Shown here piece after piece: positions 10,915 to 23,112 of a stretch of DNA of 63,308 nucleotides. The first letter of the stretch is position 1. Each line of letters starts with the position of its first letter. This DNA comes from Pascua guehoae (lineage: Eukaryota; Basidiomycota; Tremellomycetes; Trichosporonales; Trichosporonaceae). The notes below the pieces were generated by a model that saw only the letters and a list, made by a program, of their open reading frames with translations, made no database searches and was not told where the DNA came from. A program made the translations under genes and the position numbers. Location: positions 627,820-691,127 of the forward strand of contig BCJX01000003.1 of the NCBI GenBank assembly GCA_001600415.1, in the 5' to 3' direction.

Positions 10915-13523
10915 TCTTACGTAATGGCTTTAGCCATGTATTTCGTGTCAACGCTTTGGAGCTTAGGGTGAAACGGACTCCATGCAACCGGCGTCCTTCA
11001 AGATCTTATAATATACATGAACACAGGGAGTTAACCATGTGGCTAGAATTAAATAATCCTCCCACTTAAAAACGAACACAGAGAGTTAACCACGAGGTCT
11101 CGAGGCAGCAAAGGAAGCAAGTCCTTCTTCCGCTGCCTAACCCACTAGTCAAATATAATGATACGGGAAAGGTAAACCCTGGCGAGGAACCAAATGCCCG
11201 TGAGTTGCGAGGAGTGACTGGGGAAGTTACAGAGTTGGGCGGCAGGTCTCCTTTCTGCCACACCCTTCCTGATACCACTCAGATGTGTACGCAAAGTCCC
11301 CAGCGGCTGTACACAATACCCGCCATAGAGGGGCATTGACCTCGACACGTCGTCCGTGTTCTAGAGCATCGTTCTTGAACCTCAGTGGCCCATTAGATTC
11401 AATGCTGCCATCTCTGCGTGGACATGCGCCACAGCGATGGGTGAGGAGAGCCATGAACAGAGAGATGGCCTACCCAGCACACATTCAGTCCCATTTAGAG
11501 AGCGGTAAACCATACTAAGGTAGAGGCATACCAGTCTGTTCTCCAACTGCTGCGACCATGCGCCAGCCGCCTCCACATGCTCATCTACCAGCAGTGCGCA
11601 CAGTAGTCTGGGCTGTCGTCCACATTGCTAGCGGGTAGGCGACGTAGTTGCCTCTGGTGTACCCGGCAGTGGTTGTCTGATGGGAGGACGGGTAACCCAA
11701 GCCAATCCTACTCACTGGAATTATAAGCGTACAAAGCTCACCCCTCTGTATGCCGACCTTACAGGCTGTGAAACGCTAACCAACTCTGGAAGCTGGCAAC
11801 ACAGAGGATGTGCTTATCAAAGGTAAGCACGCTATGTTGAACACTACCACCGTTACCGCTGTGGAGTAGTGGGTACCCCGGTTTCACTTGTGCGACTACC
11901 ATAGACGACGTCGATAGTCTAGTACTACTATAGTTTGACTCGTGACTGCCTATCAGAGCGCTCAGATCAGTACAGAAGAAGACAGTCCAAGCTGGATATA
12001 GAAAGCTTTTTGCCCGTGCGATAGATGTTCAAGTGGACTGTCAGTCAATGCTACGTATCACCGTTGGAAATGCTCTCAGCTTACGACGGTGTTGCGAACG
12101 TATACTTGTGAACGGCCCGTTTTCGGTAATACTATATCAAGCCTCCGCCGCCACATGAGGAGATACTTCTGCCTGAAAGCGAGCTAGCAAGAGACGTTCT
12201 GATCGCATCAATCCATCAGCACGTGTCGGGCACATTTGACCATTCGCCGTCGCCATCTATTCAATGAGGCAGCCACCTGCGCCATCGCGTTTAGGTGGAG
12301 CAATTATGAACGATACGAACGCGGCAAGTACCACGCGTTTCGACCTGCAAGGGATAAACTGCGCGCCGTCTCGGCTCCACTCTATTGTTGTTCCACCTCG
12401 GGGGAATGGTGTAGTGCAACAGGTACGACTTGTAAGCTAGACGTCTGTCTGCGGCACGCAATATGGGCAAATCGAAGAGCAACGACACCAATGCAGCGTG
12501 ACAATTTACATCAAGGGGTGGTCGTGTCGTGGCGCAGAAGGATCGGAGCATCGGAACACCAAAGCAGACAACCGAGAGCACGAGGACAATGTAGTGTGGA
12601 ATGGACGCTGCTAGAGAAATGGACGGTCAATAGAAGCGAGTTCGGTATTCCCCGGGGGGGTGAAAGCAAGGGTGTGCCAGTAGTCTTAGCGAGGCAGCAG
12701 CACTATCTACCAATCTGCTGCAGGCATGCAGTCGCAGCTAGGCGCCAGTGCGCCGACCATGCCGAGTCTGGAGCACCAACAGAGGTGAAACAGGCTGTGA
12801 CCTGAGCTAGGAAGTGGAGAGGATTACCGTTTGCGACGATGATGCATTCGGCGGATCTGATAACCAGACGCGATCGAAAAGTGGCGGCCGCGCGAACGAC
12901 GCTAGGCGGCACAGTTGGTTGTGTCGTACCTTGATGTGGCGGCGCACGAGTAGCATTTGGCTGGGTTTTGGTTGTTTGATGTACCACTGCGCACGTCACT
13001 GAAGGACTACGGCCGGTCTAGGGCAGGTTGTCGGGGCCCACAGGCTTGGACAGGTCTGGCCAATTGGCCAAACGCCTCCGTGACAGGTAAGGCCATGCAA
13101 CCCTGGGTCGTGTTCCAGGTTGTACCTACACTATCGAAGCGAAGCGGCCCGATACGGTGTAGAAATTTGCCGCGGCAGAGAAAAGAAGCAACTTGCCAAG
13201 AAGTAACATGATTTGATTGCATGGTAGCATGGTATGGCCAGTGACTAGTGGATAGTAGATACAATGAACATGGGCGACAGCGGGGCCAGCCGCCGTGCGT
13301 GCAATGAACGTGAATGTTCGCGAGATGACAGAGAACCCAGAAAAGTGTAGTTTGCAGATGGAAGCGCGAGGTCGGGGCCGCGGTCGTCATTGTAAAAGGT
13401 TGCGTCTACGCGCGTACGCCTCTGGGACGGCGCGCAGTGTACAGAGACGCGTTGACCATGGGCGGGGGGTATATTGCTCGTGGTTGCGACGGGGTATGCA
13501 CGTCGTCGAGTGGTTCAACCATC
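10915..13523. other. Long non-coding interval between the tRNA and the cyclin gene
   Basis: About 2.6 kb without a supportable gene. Short frames exist, the longest on plus at 12236-12805, but they lack family motifs and splice-linked extensions and are rich in Arg/Cys/Trp, as expected of chance frames. I see no terminal repeats or transposase-like sequence. Confidence 0.5.
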
Positions 13524-14812
13524 CTAAGAGGCCCAGCCAGCGGTGATGGCGTCGTGACCGACAGATTCGTCGCGTCGACGGCCAAAGAGGCGCTTGACAA
13601 GGGTATCGCGCGCATCCTTTGCGGCATGTGCTGCTCCTGACAGCACTGTAAACGGCGGGACTGAGGGGTCGGCAATCTGGACATGCGACGGCTGGTGGGG
13701 TGCGAGGCGCAGCGGTGGGGGCGGTGGGCGACGCGAGCTGCGCTTTGGCCGTGGCGATGGTGACAATGTATGCGGTGTGAGGAGCCCGTCCGAGCCAAAC
13801 GACGACGACGAGTCGCTGCGGTCCAGACCCGGCACTTCGTTGTACCCGTACGCGCCTGATTGGGACACGAGCTGCTGCTTTGCCTTGGCCGAGAGCGCAG
13901 GGACGGCAGGGACCTCGGTCGGAGGGACGACAGCACCGTTGGGCAGACGCGGCGTGACGGGGAGCGGCGAGGCGGCGGCGGTCGACGCCGGAGACAGGGG
14001 AGGCACGTCGAATGTGTACTGCGACAGGAAGTACTGCGAGTGCCGGACGACCTCGTCCTCGGAGATGGCGAGGTTGTAGTCGAGCAGGTAAAGGAGCTGC
14101 TTCTCCATGAGGTTGATCTCGGCCTGCGAGAACATTTGAGAGTAGCGGCACCAGTGCTTGTTCTTGGGCGACGAGTCGTTCAGGTACTTGGCGGCGCAGA
14201 TGAGCGTGGCCAGGAAGACGCGGTGGCGGGTGCAGGGCATACCTGGAGGAGTGTGAGTGACGAGGGACATTGTGAGGGGTGTGTGTTAGGGTTGTAGCTC
14301 ACCCTTGCTGACGACGGGAAGCAGGTTGCGAAGACGCTCCAGGTAGACAATGGTCGCGACGAGGGTCGAGACCTGGACGTTTGACTGCTCGCACACGACG
14401 GCGATGAACGTGGTGAGCGACGGGAGGCTGGCAGCGGCGGCTGCGTCCGAGCACTTGGGGTTGAACGAGGTCGAGGACGCAATCACGCTTGTGGTCGTGC
14501 GCGAGAGGTATTCTGGACGCGTTAGCCACAAAGTGCACAGACGTTGCGCGAGTAGGGTGGACAGCGTGACAATGGGTGACAGGTGGCGCGTGGGCATGTG
14601 CAGAGATACTCACCAACAAGCTCGCGCGACACGTCCGAGCGGATGAACTCGAGGAGGGCGGGGTTGTGGTCTCCGCATGGCGAGAGCGACGCAGGGTGCA
14701 TGCGGTCCTCAAAGCATGGTGAGCGGGGGATAAAAGGTGGGGTCCCCGATGGGTAGACCGAAGGGCCAGCCGACGACGAGGCAAGTGGTGATGGGCGGGG
14801 TGTAGCGTACAT
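13524..14812 (-). CDS. Pho85-type cyclin (PCL1/PCL2-like)
   Basis: A regulatory subunit for a Pho85/CDK5-like kinase, linking nutrient or G1 signals to kinase targets. Minus-strand exons 14812-14614, 14512-14303 and 14242-13524 give 375 aa with all phases matching. Residues 1-45 are Ser/Pro-rich. The cyclin box covers about residues 55-200: EFIRSDVSRELVEYLSRTTT, then STLVATIVYLERLRNLLP, RHRVFLATLICAAKYLND and MEKQLLYLLDYNLAISEDEV. The tail is Pro/Ser-rich and ends in a basic RLFGRRRDES stretch. The two introns inside the cyclin box are 101 and 60 nt. Assignment to the PCL1/2 branch rather than PHO80 or CLG1 is inferred from the core sequence. Confidence 0.87.
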
Positions 14813-17800
14813 GATGGTGCGGTGGGAATGTGGGAGCGGGCGCGACGTGTACACAGAAAAGAGATATAGACGAGAAGAGATAGATGGGGGCGCGAAGAGG
14901 TAGATGGGTTTAAAACGATCAACGCCCAGCGTTGTTCTTTACGTCTTGTGATATGTGAGAGTGTGATGGGAGGACGGGGAGCAAGCCGTGCAAGACGCGA
15001 TGGGATGGGAGGTCTTGATCAAGAATCCGGGAACACTTATATCCTGGTAACTGGTAACGCACACTCGGACGCGTACTTTTGCCCTTTTGCCCTACAGTTC
15101 CCGACTTTGCGGGTCAAAGAGTCAGTCGCGTCGTTGCCCCCGTGTGCCCTGGATGGGAGTGGACTGAGTGGGGGGTTTGCGGGGTGGTGCCGGCGTGCTG
15201 GCCCAAAGATGGGACGTCGTCGCCCTGGGCCTGGTCCCTGGGCATTTTTGCCGGAGCGTGCGTTTCTTCCCAGACCCGCAGCAGCAGCCCTGTGGCCCAG
15301 CCTCTGGCTCGTTGGTGGGCCATGCTAGAGCAAGGTGTGTGCCAGAGGTGTCAGTCATGACTTACGACATGCACCATCAGGGCCAACGAACAACCGCGTC
15401 CCAGACCCTCCCCATGGCGCCTGCCGGCACCCGTCAGTCGGTCCAGTCCAGGGCGTGCGACGTTTGACGGGGCGAGATCAAAAACGCCACCACGGTGATT
15501 TCCTTTGCCATGGCGGTCGTGGCCGCGCTTTGGGGCTTGGTACTAACTAGCGCACCTGGCGCCCGTTGCCGCATGCTCGACTAGACTGCTTTTGATGCGT
15601 CATGGGTTCCAGTCAGTGCTCAATAAGTCTGTGCGCGAGAATGAATCAGGCAGGACCTGGGGTCTGAGGAGCCAGGGTGAGCGTTGGTCAGCATAGAGAG
15701 ACACTGAGTGGGCGTGACAGAGCTAGCCTCGTGACAGGGCAACCAGCATTTGTAGGCTGAAAATGTGGCTAGGAACCAAAATGGGCGGGCACCTTGAGTA
15801 TGTCCAGACTCTGTATTGAAGACCACGCTTTCAACATGGGCACGCACATGCAGAGCCAGCCAGCTACAGCCCAGAGGAATTTGCACAGGTCATGATCAAG
15901 ATAACCTCCTACTGCTGCAAAGGCCACTCAGTCATTATCAAGGATCGTCTTCAAACGAACGTGCAGAGGCAGTGCTCCTCCTCCTCGTCAAAGGCACCTT
16001 GGTGCTCTCTCTTCCGCTCGTGCGGATCATGGTACTCACCTCCGCACTCCCTAGACGCCATTGCGCCAAGTTTCAAAGTTTCAAGGTTGCAAACCAGTAC
16101 TGAATTTTGATCTGAATACGCCATGCGCCAGGTCCAGAAAGTAACACCTGAACATCTGTCTCTCGTTATCCCACTCTTTTCGACATTAGGTTCTACTGTA
16201 GGTGTATCGATAGCGTATGCTTAGTCGGCGCTGTCAGTCTGGCCGATCTAGACGCAGCCCCGACCACCGCAAGCTGCAAGATGTGGGCGATGGAGTAAGG
16301 TCTGACCTGACACACACTGTTCAAAAATGGGTACCGTTCCTGCTGCTATTGAATCGCTGGTTGCGCGTGGTGCAAAGAGGGTGGTGATACAGGCTCTTTT
16401 ACATCAGCTGTATTGACCACGTACATGTAAGGCGTCACTACCCCCCCTCCGGCGCGTTAAAACTGATATGTGGCATCACATGCATCGGCATCCACGTCGT
16501 ACACTCCTCATCGGTCATGTCGAGGGTGAAGCTCACGGGTGCCTCCCGGTAGACCCGACTGTAATCGGCCCTGTGCACCCAGAGTAACCCGCGGCTTCGG
16601 CAGCACTATGCTCTACCGGCAGGCTCCCGGATGAGACGGGATGCCTGTCGTACGCACGCGTCTTGCTCCGTCATAACTGTGCCTCTCCATACAGTCACCG
16701 TTACATGTAACTGAGCAGCAGTCATTGCGCAGTGGCGTTCGGTCAATGCATTGCATATGGAAGGCTGGCAAAGCATGCATTCGCCACCCAGTTGGCCCAT
16801 ACCGTCCATCCACTCGTCCTCGCTGGCGATCGCCTTGGAGCACCGCACCGGCGCTCCGCACTACCCCAAACTCACCATGCTCTTGTGTCAAGGCATGGCT
16901 TTGGACAGCTCCCTGGTGGCACTCGATCACTGTCCGAGCTCTCGGAGGGTTGTCGTACACCAGACACGGACGACGCGCTCGCTAACCGTCGAGGCGCTCC
17001 AAGCTCCAACCTCAAACCTCCCACTTCCGCACACACACCCGTTCCTTGCTGGTGTCAGAGCCTTGTAGCGCCGGGGTTTGCAGGTTGGCCTGGATCAGAT
17101 CAAGCCGCCCACTCACAAGGGATACTGACGTGCAGTCACTACCTGCGCCGGCTGGGCCTCGTTTTGGGTGATCACCCCCTATCAAGAAGGTTAGTATAAG
17201 ACAGGGCTCTGCACTCATAGCCCCAATGGTCCATGGGTTGGTTGAGCACCAAACGCGTGCCGCCATGGCGTTCAGTGGCGCGTTTTACTGTCGGATCAAG
17301 TACTGGATAGTGCCTTGCCTTTGCGACAAAGGGTGTGGCACTTGGTTCCACTCGCACCTGCCGCCGCGTTCGAGACCTTGCCTACTCGCTCGTCCTCGCC
17401 CTGTGCTGGTGCCTCCACCTGATGTTATCAAGGTCCAATTCGTCATAACGACTATCAGGTCAACGCATCAAAGGTGGCTTGGGATAAGTTTGGGTTTGCA
17501 TTGAAACGCGACCCATGCTAAGAGTTCGGAAAAACTCCCACCCTGCCACTCACCTTTCTGCAACGTCAGCCTCACCTTCAGCCTCAATCACCCTTGCTCA
17601 CTCTTACCCTTCCTCCATTGCAGGTGGGTGAGCCCTGTTTCTGCACCCCCGCGCGAACCCCGACATGCGTTGAGAAAGCAGGATAAAGCCATGGACACAC
17701 CGCGGCCGTACTGCCGGCCGTTAGTGCGATTGCAACAGCAAAGGGACAGCGGAGCCGAGAAAGCGACGAGGCACGGTGCTGATGAGACGTTGAATGAGCG

Positions 17801-20800
17801 GAAAGACACCGTTAGGATACGCATGTAGTCGCTTAGTCGACTGTTTACTGTTCCTCTCCACCTGCCTTTGCGAATAATTCTCGGCGATCAGCTGCAACAG
17901 CCCCGATCTGGTCGGACATGAACGAACTCCTGCACATGCGTGGCGTGCCCCGCCCATTGTTGGACTCGGCCATGGCGGTGCCGCTCGGTATGTAAATCAC
18001 AATCATTTCCCACCAGGAGAAGGACCATGCGCAATTGAAGGCATATTGGAAGGCCAGCTTGGGCCATGACACGAACAGCTTTGCCCGACGGTTGGGTACA
18101 CTTTACCACCAATCTGGGGATTTGGCAGTCGGGGTGACGTCCCCCTGTGCACGGGCTCTGACGAAGATCTCTTGGGTCCTTTGATCGGAGGATACGAGGG
18201 GCACGGACCTCGGCATGTTAGACAGCACGAAATCACTCCGGCCACATGTTTGTCTTTGGCGCTGTCTGTGCCACGCCTTGCCCAAATTCAGTCCAGGGAC
18301 TTCTGTACGCCTCGGCCTCCAGCGCCTCCAACCTCCATGACAGCCTCGGTAACAACGTACATTCTACATTTGACATTAGGATGTGTAAACCCCACACGAG
18401 TCCCCAGTTGCGCTGCTGACGTGGCTTGAACATTGTGGGAATAGCAGTCCGCGCCACCTTTGCCTCTCGTGCCACCGCCACCGACAGCCATGGATGGGCG
18501 TTGTGGACACGCGAACAGGTGGTCGCCCCAACGTCCCATCCGTTTGCGTTCAGCTTCGCGACCTCAAAACCTTCCAAGTGACATCTACGACACGCTAAGT
18601 GTGGCGCCTTGAATAAGAGAAGTAAACGCACTTGTTCGTCGGTCACACGCTGCGTTACAGTGCTCGTGTATCGCACGCGACTCATTTCATGTCTTTTCAG
18701 GCTCGCCTTCTGAACAGGGGCAACACCGGCATGGCAGTCTTTTACGGGGGACTCGCCGCTCCGTCTAAAACAAGAACTAAATGGCCTCCGTCCATATCCG
18801 CCACCTACTGCGTTACACTGCTCGTGCGGCGTCTCATATGGTCGAGCCATGTCCTCACGACCACCGCGTGCTGCATGGACATCCCCATGAGTTCGGCCAA
18901 CCCCCGTATAGCCGAATTGTAGGGGGCTCAACCCTCACACCTCTGCTGGGGCAGTTCTAGACGGCGCCACACGCGGTTCTGTCATGCATGGACTGGAACA
19001 CACCGGTATTCAGTAAGGATGCGCCAGGAGTCGAGTGCACAGCTTGGCCCTGTACAAATGGTAAAGTTGGCTCAGGCGTAGGTAGCCTTTCAGGTGTCCT
19101 GAAGGAAACCTGGAAACTGGGAAATTTCCAGAACCAAAATTCTGTTACATGCGCAGTTAGCGATGATGTGGGCATCGCCCAATGGCATGCGACCGTTGCC
19201 GATGTATAGGCGAGGGGTCTGGTGTGTTGCACGTTGAACCAAAGAGCTTAATGGACACCCAACGAAATGGAGACTGAAAAGAAGTCGCGATGCCCACCGG
19301 GCTCCACCTACACACTGTGTGACGTTTGTAAGCAAACAGGCAGGCACCATTCTGCTAGCACCATTTCATGCCAACGTTTTTTTTTTTACGTTCACGGACT
19401 CGACCAGTCCCCATTTTTGATTACCCTGTTCCAGCGACGTGCCTGTCCATCAGTGTGCACAGTGCCTCTCGTTATGCGTATCCTGCTCATGATCGTCTTG
19501 GTCGCTGCCCATCAACCTTGCCTGTCCTGTATGGCCGTGCAAGGCAGTGATGGCCAGGGTTGGTCTTCAACCACTGATGGTGATGTATCTGGCATCTTCA
19601 CACGACAGACGTAGACAGAGGCACAGTGCTAATCGAAAGTGGTCGCCCACTGCATTATTAAGGGACAGAGCTTCCGTAACTTTCCTCCTCCCCTCTGTTC
19701 CTTGCAGGTCCTTGGGTCCTTCGTAATCACTTGCTAGGATACACTGCGAGGGACAATGTCTCTGGAGGTCACTGCACATCAGCCTAATCTTACAGAGCAC
19801 GCTCGTTCCGGGGTACTTGCCGATTTATGGTCGGACAGACCCCCGAGCAGCGTTACAACGTGTCGGGAAGCTGAATGCGAGTTTCAGTTGGAGAAACGTT
19901 GGTTGGTCCAAAACTCTGTTCCTTCTGTCTACAAAACCTTCAATGAAAGCGAAATTAAGCCTCGCGTCTGACGGCATGGCCTGACATCATTCCAATGTGC
20001 TGGGCGCATTCACCACGCAAGCTATTTTAAGGCGTCAGCCAAACCTGCCCATCTCCCTTCTGTCTTTGTAACGGCCAGGCAACACTCATCTGGAAGTGCC
20101 AACGCGCCCACTTGACACACGCAACCTCGGTAGGAAGAAGAACTCTAACTGATGAGGGGGGGCATCGCAACCGTTTACCCGGATGTCGGGTGTCGGGCAT
20201 CCTCTCGTGGGACCGTTCCGCTCGGCTTCCATTGTCCTTTCGGCCTCTGAACTTGGCATTAATGCGGACAAGTGTCTCGCTGTGTCACATACAGCTAAGC
20301 TCCAGATTCTGGGGTTGGATTGTCCACACAAACTGCGTCTAAACTAAGCTTAAGGACAGCGGAATGGCCGAAAAGTGGCGATCAAGCCGCATCGTCAGTC
20401 GCGTCACGAGATACTTGTTCTTTTCTACAGACAACGGAACACAATAGTATATGGGTACAGAGGGGGAACGAGCAGATGAAAGAATACAGCGTTGCGTGCT
20501 TGGAGGTAGGGCACAGGGTGCACATATGCTGGGATGGGGGGAACAGTCTGAAAATGATATTCCGTACGAAGGAACCAGACAGCACCTCCATTATCTCGGG
20601 GGACAGTTCACCACTCGTTGGCAGTTTTCTCTGATCGGGTTACATCGCCTCCGGTGGCCAAAAATGCCAGATTATCGCTTGGTGAGCATCGTACGGTTAT
20701 GAAGAGAAGTAGGAATGCGTTGGAGGGGGCAAGCAGGTGGAAGGTAGAGGGGTCCTTCAGTATCACGACCTAGACAGAGGTTGCAACCCCTTCCCTGTAT

Positions 20801-20889
20801 ACAACTGCAACGCGCAGCATACGAGACCCTCCTCAGTGCTCAGAGAGGCATTTCATGCATATGAACTACGTCCATCACGTTTAGGGAGA
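14813..20889. other. Gene-poor stretch of about 6 kb
   Basis: I find no supportable gene here. Frames are short and stop-rich, the longest being 18233-18931 on minus, with no recognisable motif and no exon neighbours. Base composition looks more even than in the coding regions. A diverged duplication of about 35 bases pairs 18648-18682 with 18810-18842 (TGCGTTACASTGCTCGTG core). No terminal repeats, reverse-transcriptase motifs or tRNAs were recognised. It could be decayed sequence or hold non-coding transcripts. Confidence 0.5.
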
Positions 20890-23112
20890 CTACGTTCTGC
20901 CCGACGGTTCCGAGGGATGCACCAAACCCTGTACCGCGGCGTGCCATTGTGCCCGACGTACTGACTCATCCATCTCCCACCTGTCACTTTCTGCTGCATC
21001 CAGGTCGACGTTGGGGTGCACATAGGGTACTGCAGACTTAACCTTCACGCTCGGTGGGTCGACAGTCATAAAGAAAACACGAAAGTTCTGTATGACATTC
21101 GTCCTGGTGAACTGTAGAGCACGGATGGCCGCTACACTGTCGGCAGTAGCGAAAAGGACATGGTCCTCGGATCGGAGATGCATGAGCTGCCCCTGCAGAA
21201 ACGCCTGGAGATCCACCAAGAGGTGGGCATCTCCTCGACGTTGCTTGCCAGCTCCATCCTCCAGGAAGTGGAGATTGGAGTGGGGGCGAGGGATGAGGCC
21301 GGCAGCCGTCTCCCTGATCTTCATGTCGTCCTTCTGTGCCAGCTGATACGCTTTGCGCATGTGGCTGTCCCTCCACTCGCGGTGAACGACTGGGAGCAGG
21401 GCAACATGCACCTCGTGGCCGCCTTCGGGTGGCACCCGGTAGACACCGGCGAGAGGCAGAACCTCTGGTACGTCCAAGTACCCAGGCAAGATGTTGGTGT
21501 CCGGCAGAATGAAGACCCTCCCCCCCCCCCCCTTGCTGTCGCTGCGTGCGGGCGGGACAGGCATAGGTTTCAGGGAATGCGGATCATTGGCGGCCATGAA
21601 CTTCTTGATGTCCGCCTCTCGGCGCCCATGGTATTTCTGAAGAAACGCCACAAGCCAGCGCTTCCAGGATGGCCAGCGAGCGTCATTAATACCCAGTATG
21701 GGCATCAATACCTTGCCAGGCTCGATGGGCCCTTTGTCGGCGGGGGTGTTCACCAACTTTTTGTGTGATGCCAGGCCCTTTGGAAGGTAGTGTGTCGGCC
21801 GTTGAGGAGGGATGTCGGCTTCGGCGTTGTCGTCCCAACTGTAAAGCAGACCCATTCTACGAAGGCGGCGCCGAACCTCGTAGCAAATCCAAGGATTACC
21901 GATCGCCAAGAAAATGGACCGCTTACGAGCCATGGTAGCTACACCATTGACGATCGCCTTGGCTCGTATCTGCGCCTCGGCGGTGTAATCGGCGGGTGAT
22001 ATGGTCGAACTAGATCCACCTTCCCCCTTTACTGGATACAGCTCTTTGTAGTCGTCCTTTGCGTTGCGATCGTACCCACAAGACTGAACAAGGTCAGCCA
22101 ACGAAGGTAATGTTCAGAAAGAGCTCACCCCGATACGGAACGACGGATCAAAAGTGCCCCGAGTGGCCCGTGTACGATCCTGCTGAGTGTTGTCTTTGTG
22201 TCGTCCGAGGAGATATCTTAGGAGGTTGAATGCGTGACTCCTCTGTTTAGAGGCACTCTCCTTGTAGGTGTCGACGACCTCCAGTTCGGAACTGAGCAGG
22301 AGAAGATCGAACCCCAAGCTCCCATCCTCCCAAGCCAGTACCTCGGAAAGGTTTTCCTCTTGTTCGGTTCCAAACACTGGATCCACCAAAAGCAGCGGCG
22401 GAAGGTTTGGTGGATTTTCGTCTGCCGCTTCTTGTACCAATGGCTGGAGTGTCGGATGGGAATCTGCGTCGATGCGGCCCGTACACGAATTGTGGCGCGC
22501 AGGAAGGTGGGGGCGAAAGGACCCTTCAGTCCGCTCCATCTTGTGCATGGGGTGCAGATGTTGATCCCCAGACCACGATCGTTTCGGTGGGAGGAGTTTG
22601 CCGGAGTGAGGGTCGTCATGCGAATGCCTCTGATACCTCTCGCTTTTTAAGTAGAGAGGAGCGCCGGGGGTTGGAATGTTTGGCACGGGGGCTGATATGA
22701 GATCGTGTTGTGGGTAACGATGGGATCCAGGTGGCGGAAAGCCTGGCGACGAGTAGACTGCCGAGCGGGGAGTGGCAGGTGGGGCTGGCCGGGTTGCTTG
22801 CGTTCTGCGTGGTGAGGCGGTTGGGAGCGAGCGCGGAGTAGACCGGGTTGCAGATCGGGGTGCAGAAAGCGGTATAGGAGTGGGTGACGAGTAGGAGACG
22901 GGGCTCGGGGCAGTTGAACCTTGCACCGGTCCATGAGGATGGTGTCCATAGTTAGGGTCATAAGTGTGGATGGGGCGGTGAGGGGTCCCTGATCCAGGTG
23001 GGGTGGAAGTCGGGGGCCGGGGAGGGTAGGGTGGTCGGTCGCAAAACGGCTGACGAACATCCACAGCCCGGGAATCGTGATGATAATCATGTGCGGTGTT
23101 GGTTGCGTACAT
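20890..23112 (-). CDS. Orphan protein with Pro-rich N-terminus and possible PIN-like domain
   Basis: Two exons, 23112-22129 and 22083-20890, are joined by a 45-nt intron (GTGAGC...TTGTTCAG) into 725 aa. Residues 1-~190 are Pro/His/Tyr-rich and probably disordered. The middle contains folded-looking segments (FDLLLLSSELEVVDTYKES; RSIFLAIGNPWICYEVRRRL). From about residue 518 a segment RVFILPDTNILPGYLDVPEV is followed by VVHREWRDSHMRKA, a long insert, then DHVLFATADSVAAIRAL. An Asp-Thr-Asn after a hydrophobic strand, with a later acidic strand ending in an alternating hydrophobic run, is how PIN ribonuclease domains look, but not all acidic residues can be placed. Function is therefore uncertain. 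A run of 13 C at 21520-21532 encodes the GGGG linker before the domain and is a likely slippage site. Confidence 0.72.

Noticed and set aside
12236..12805. 189-aa open frame in the spacer after the tRNA
   Set aside because: No start context, no homologous motif, odd Cys/Trp/Arg composition and no splice-linked neighbours.
16585..16625. GCTTCGGCAGCAC, resembling the 5' hairpin of U6 snRNA
   Set aside because: The following bases do not match the U6 ACAGAGA region, and no A-box or B-box or T-run is placed correctly.
18233..18931. 232-aa minus-strand frame in the gene desert
   Set aside because: The longest in the region but without recognisable motifs, and it covers a local duplication; more likely chance than a gene.
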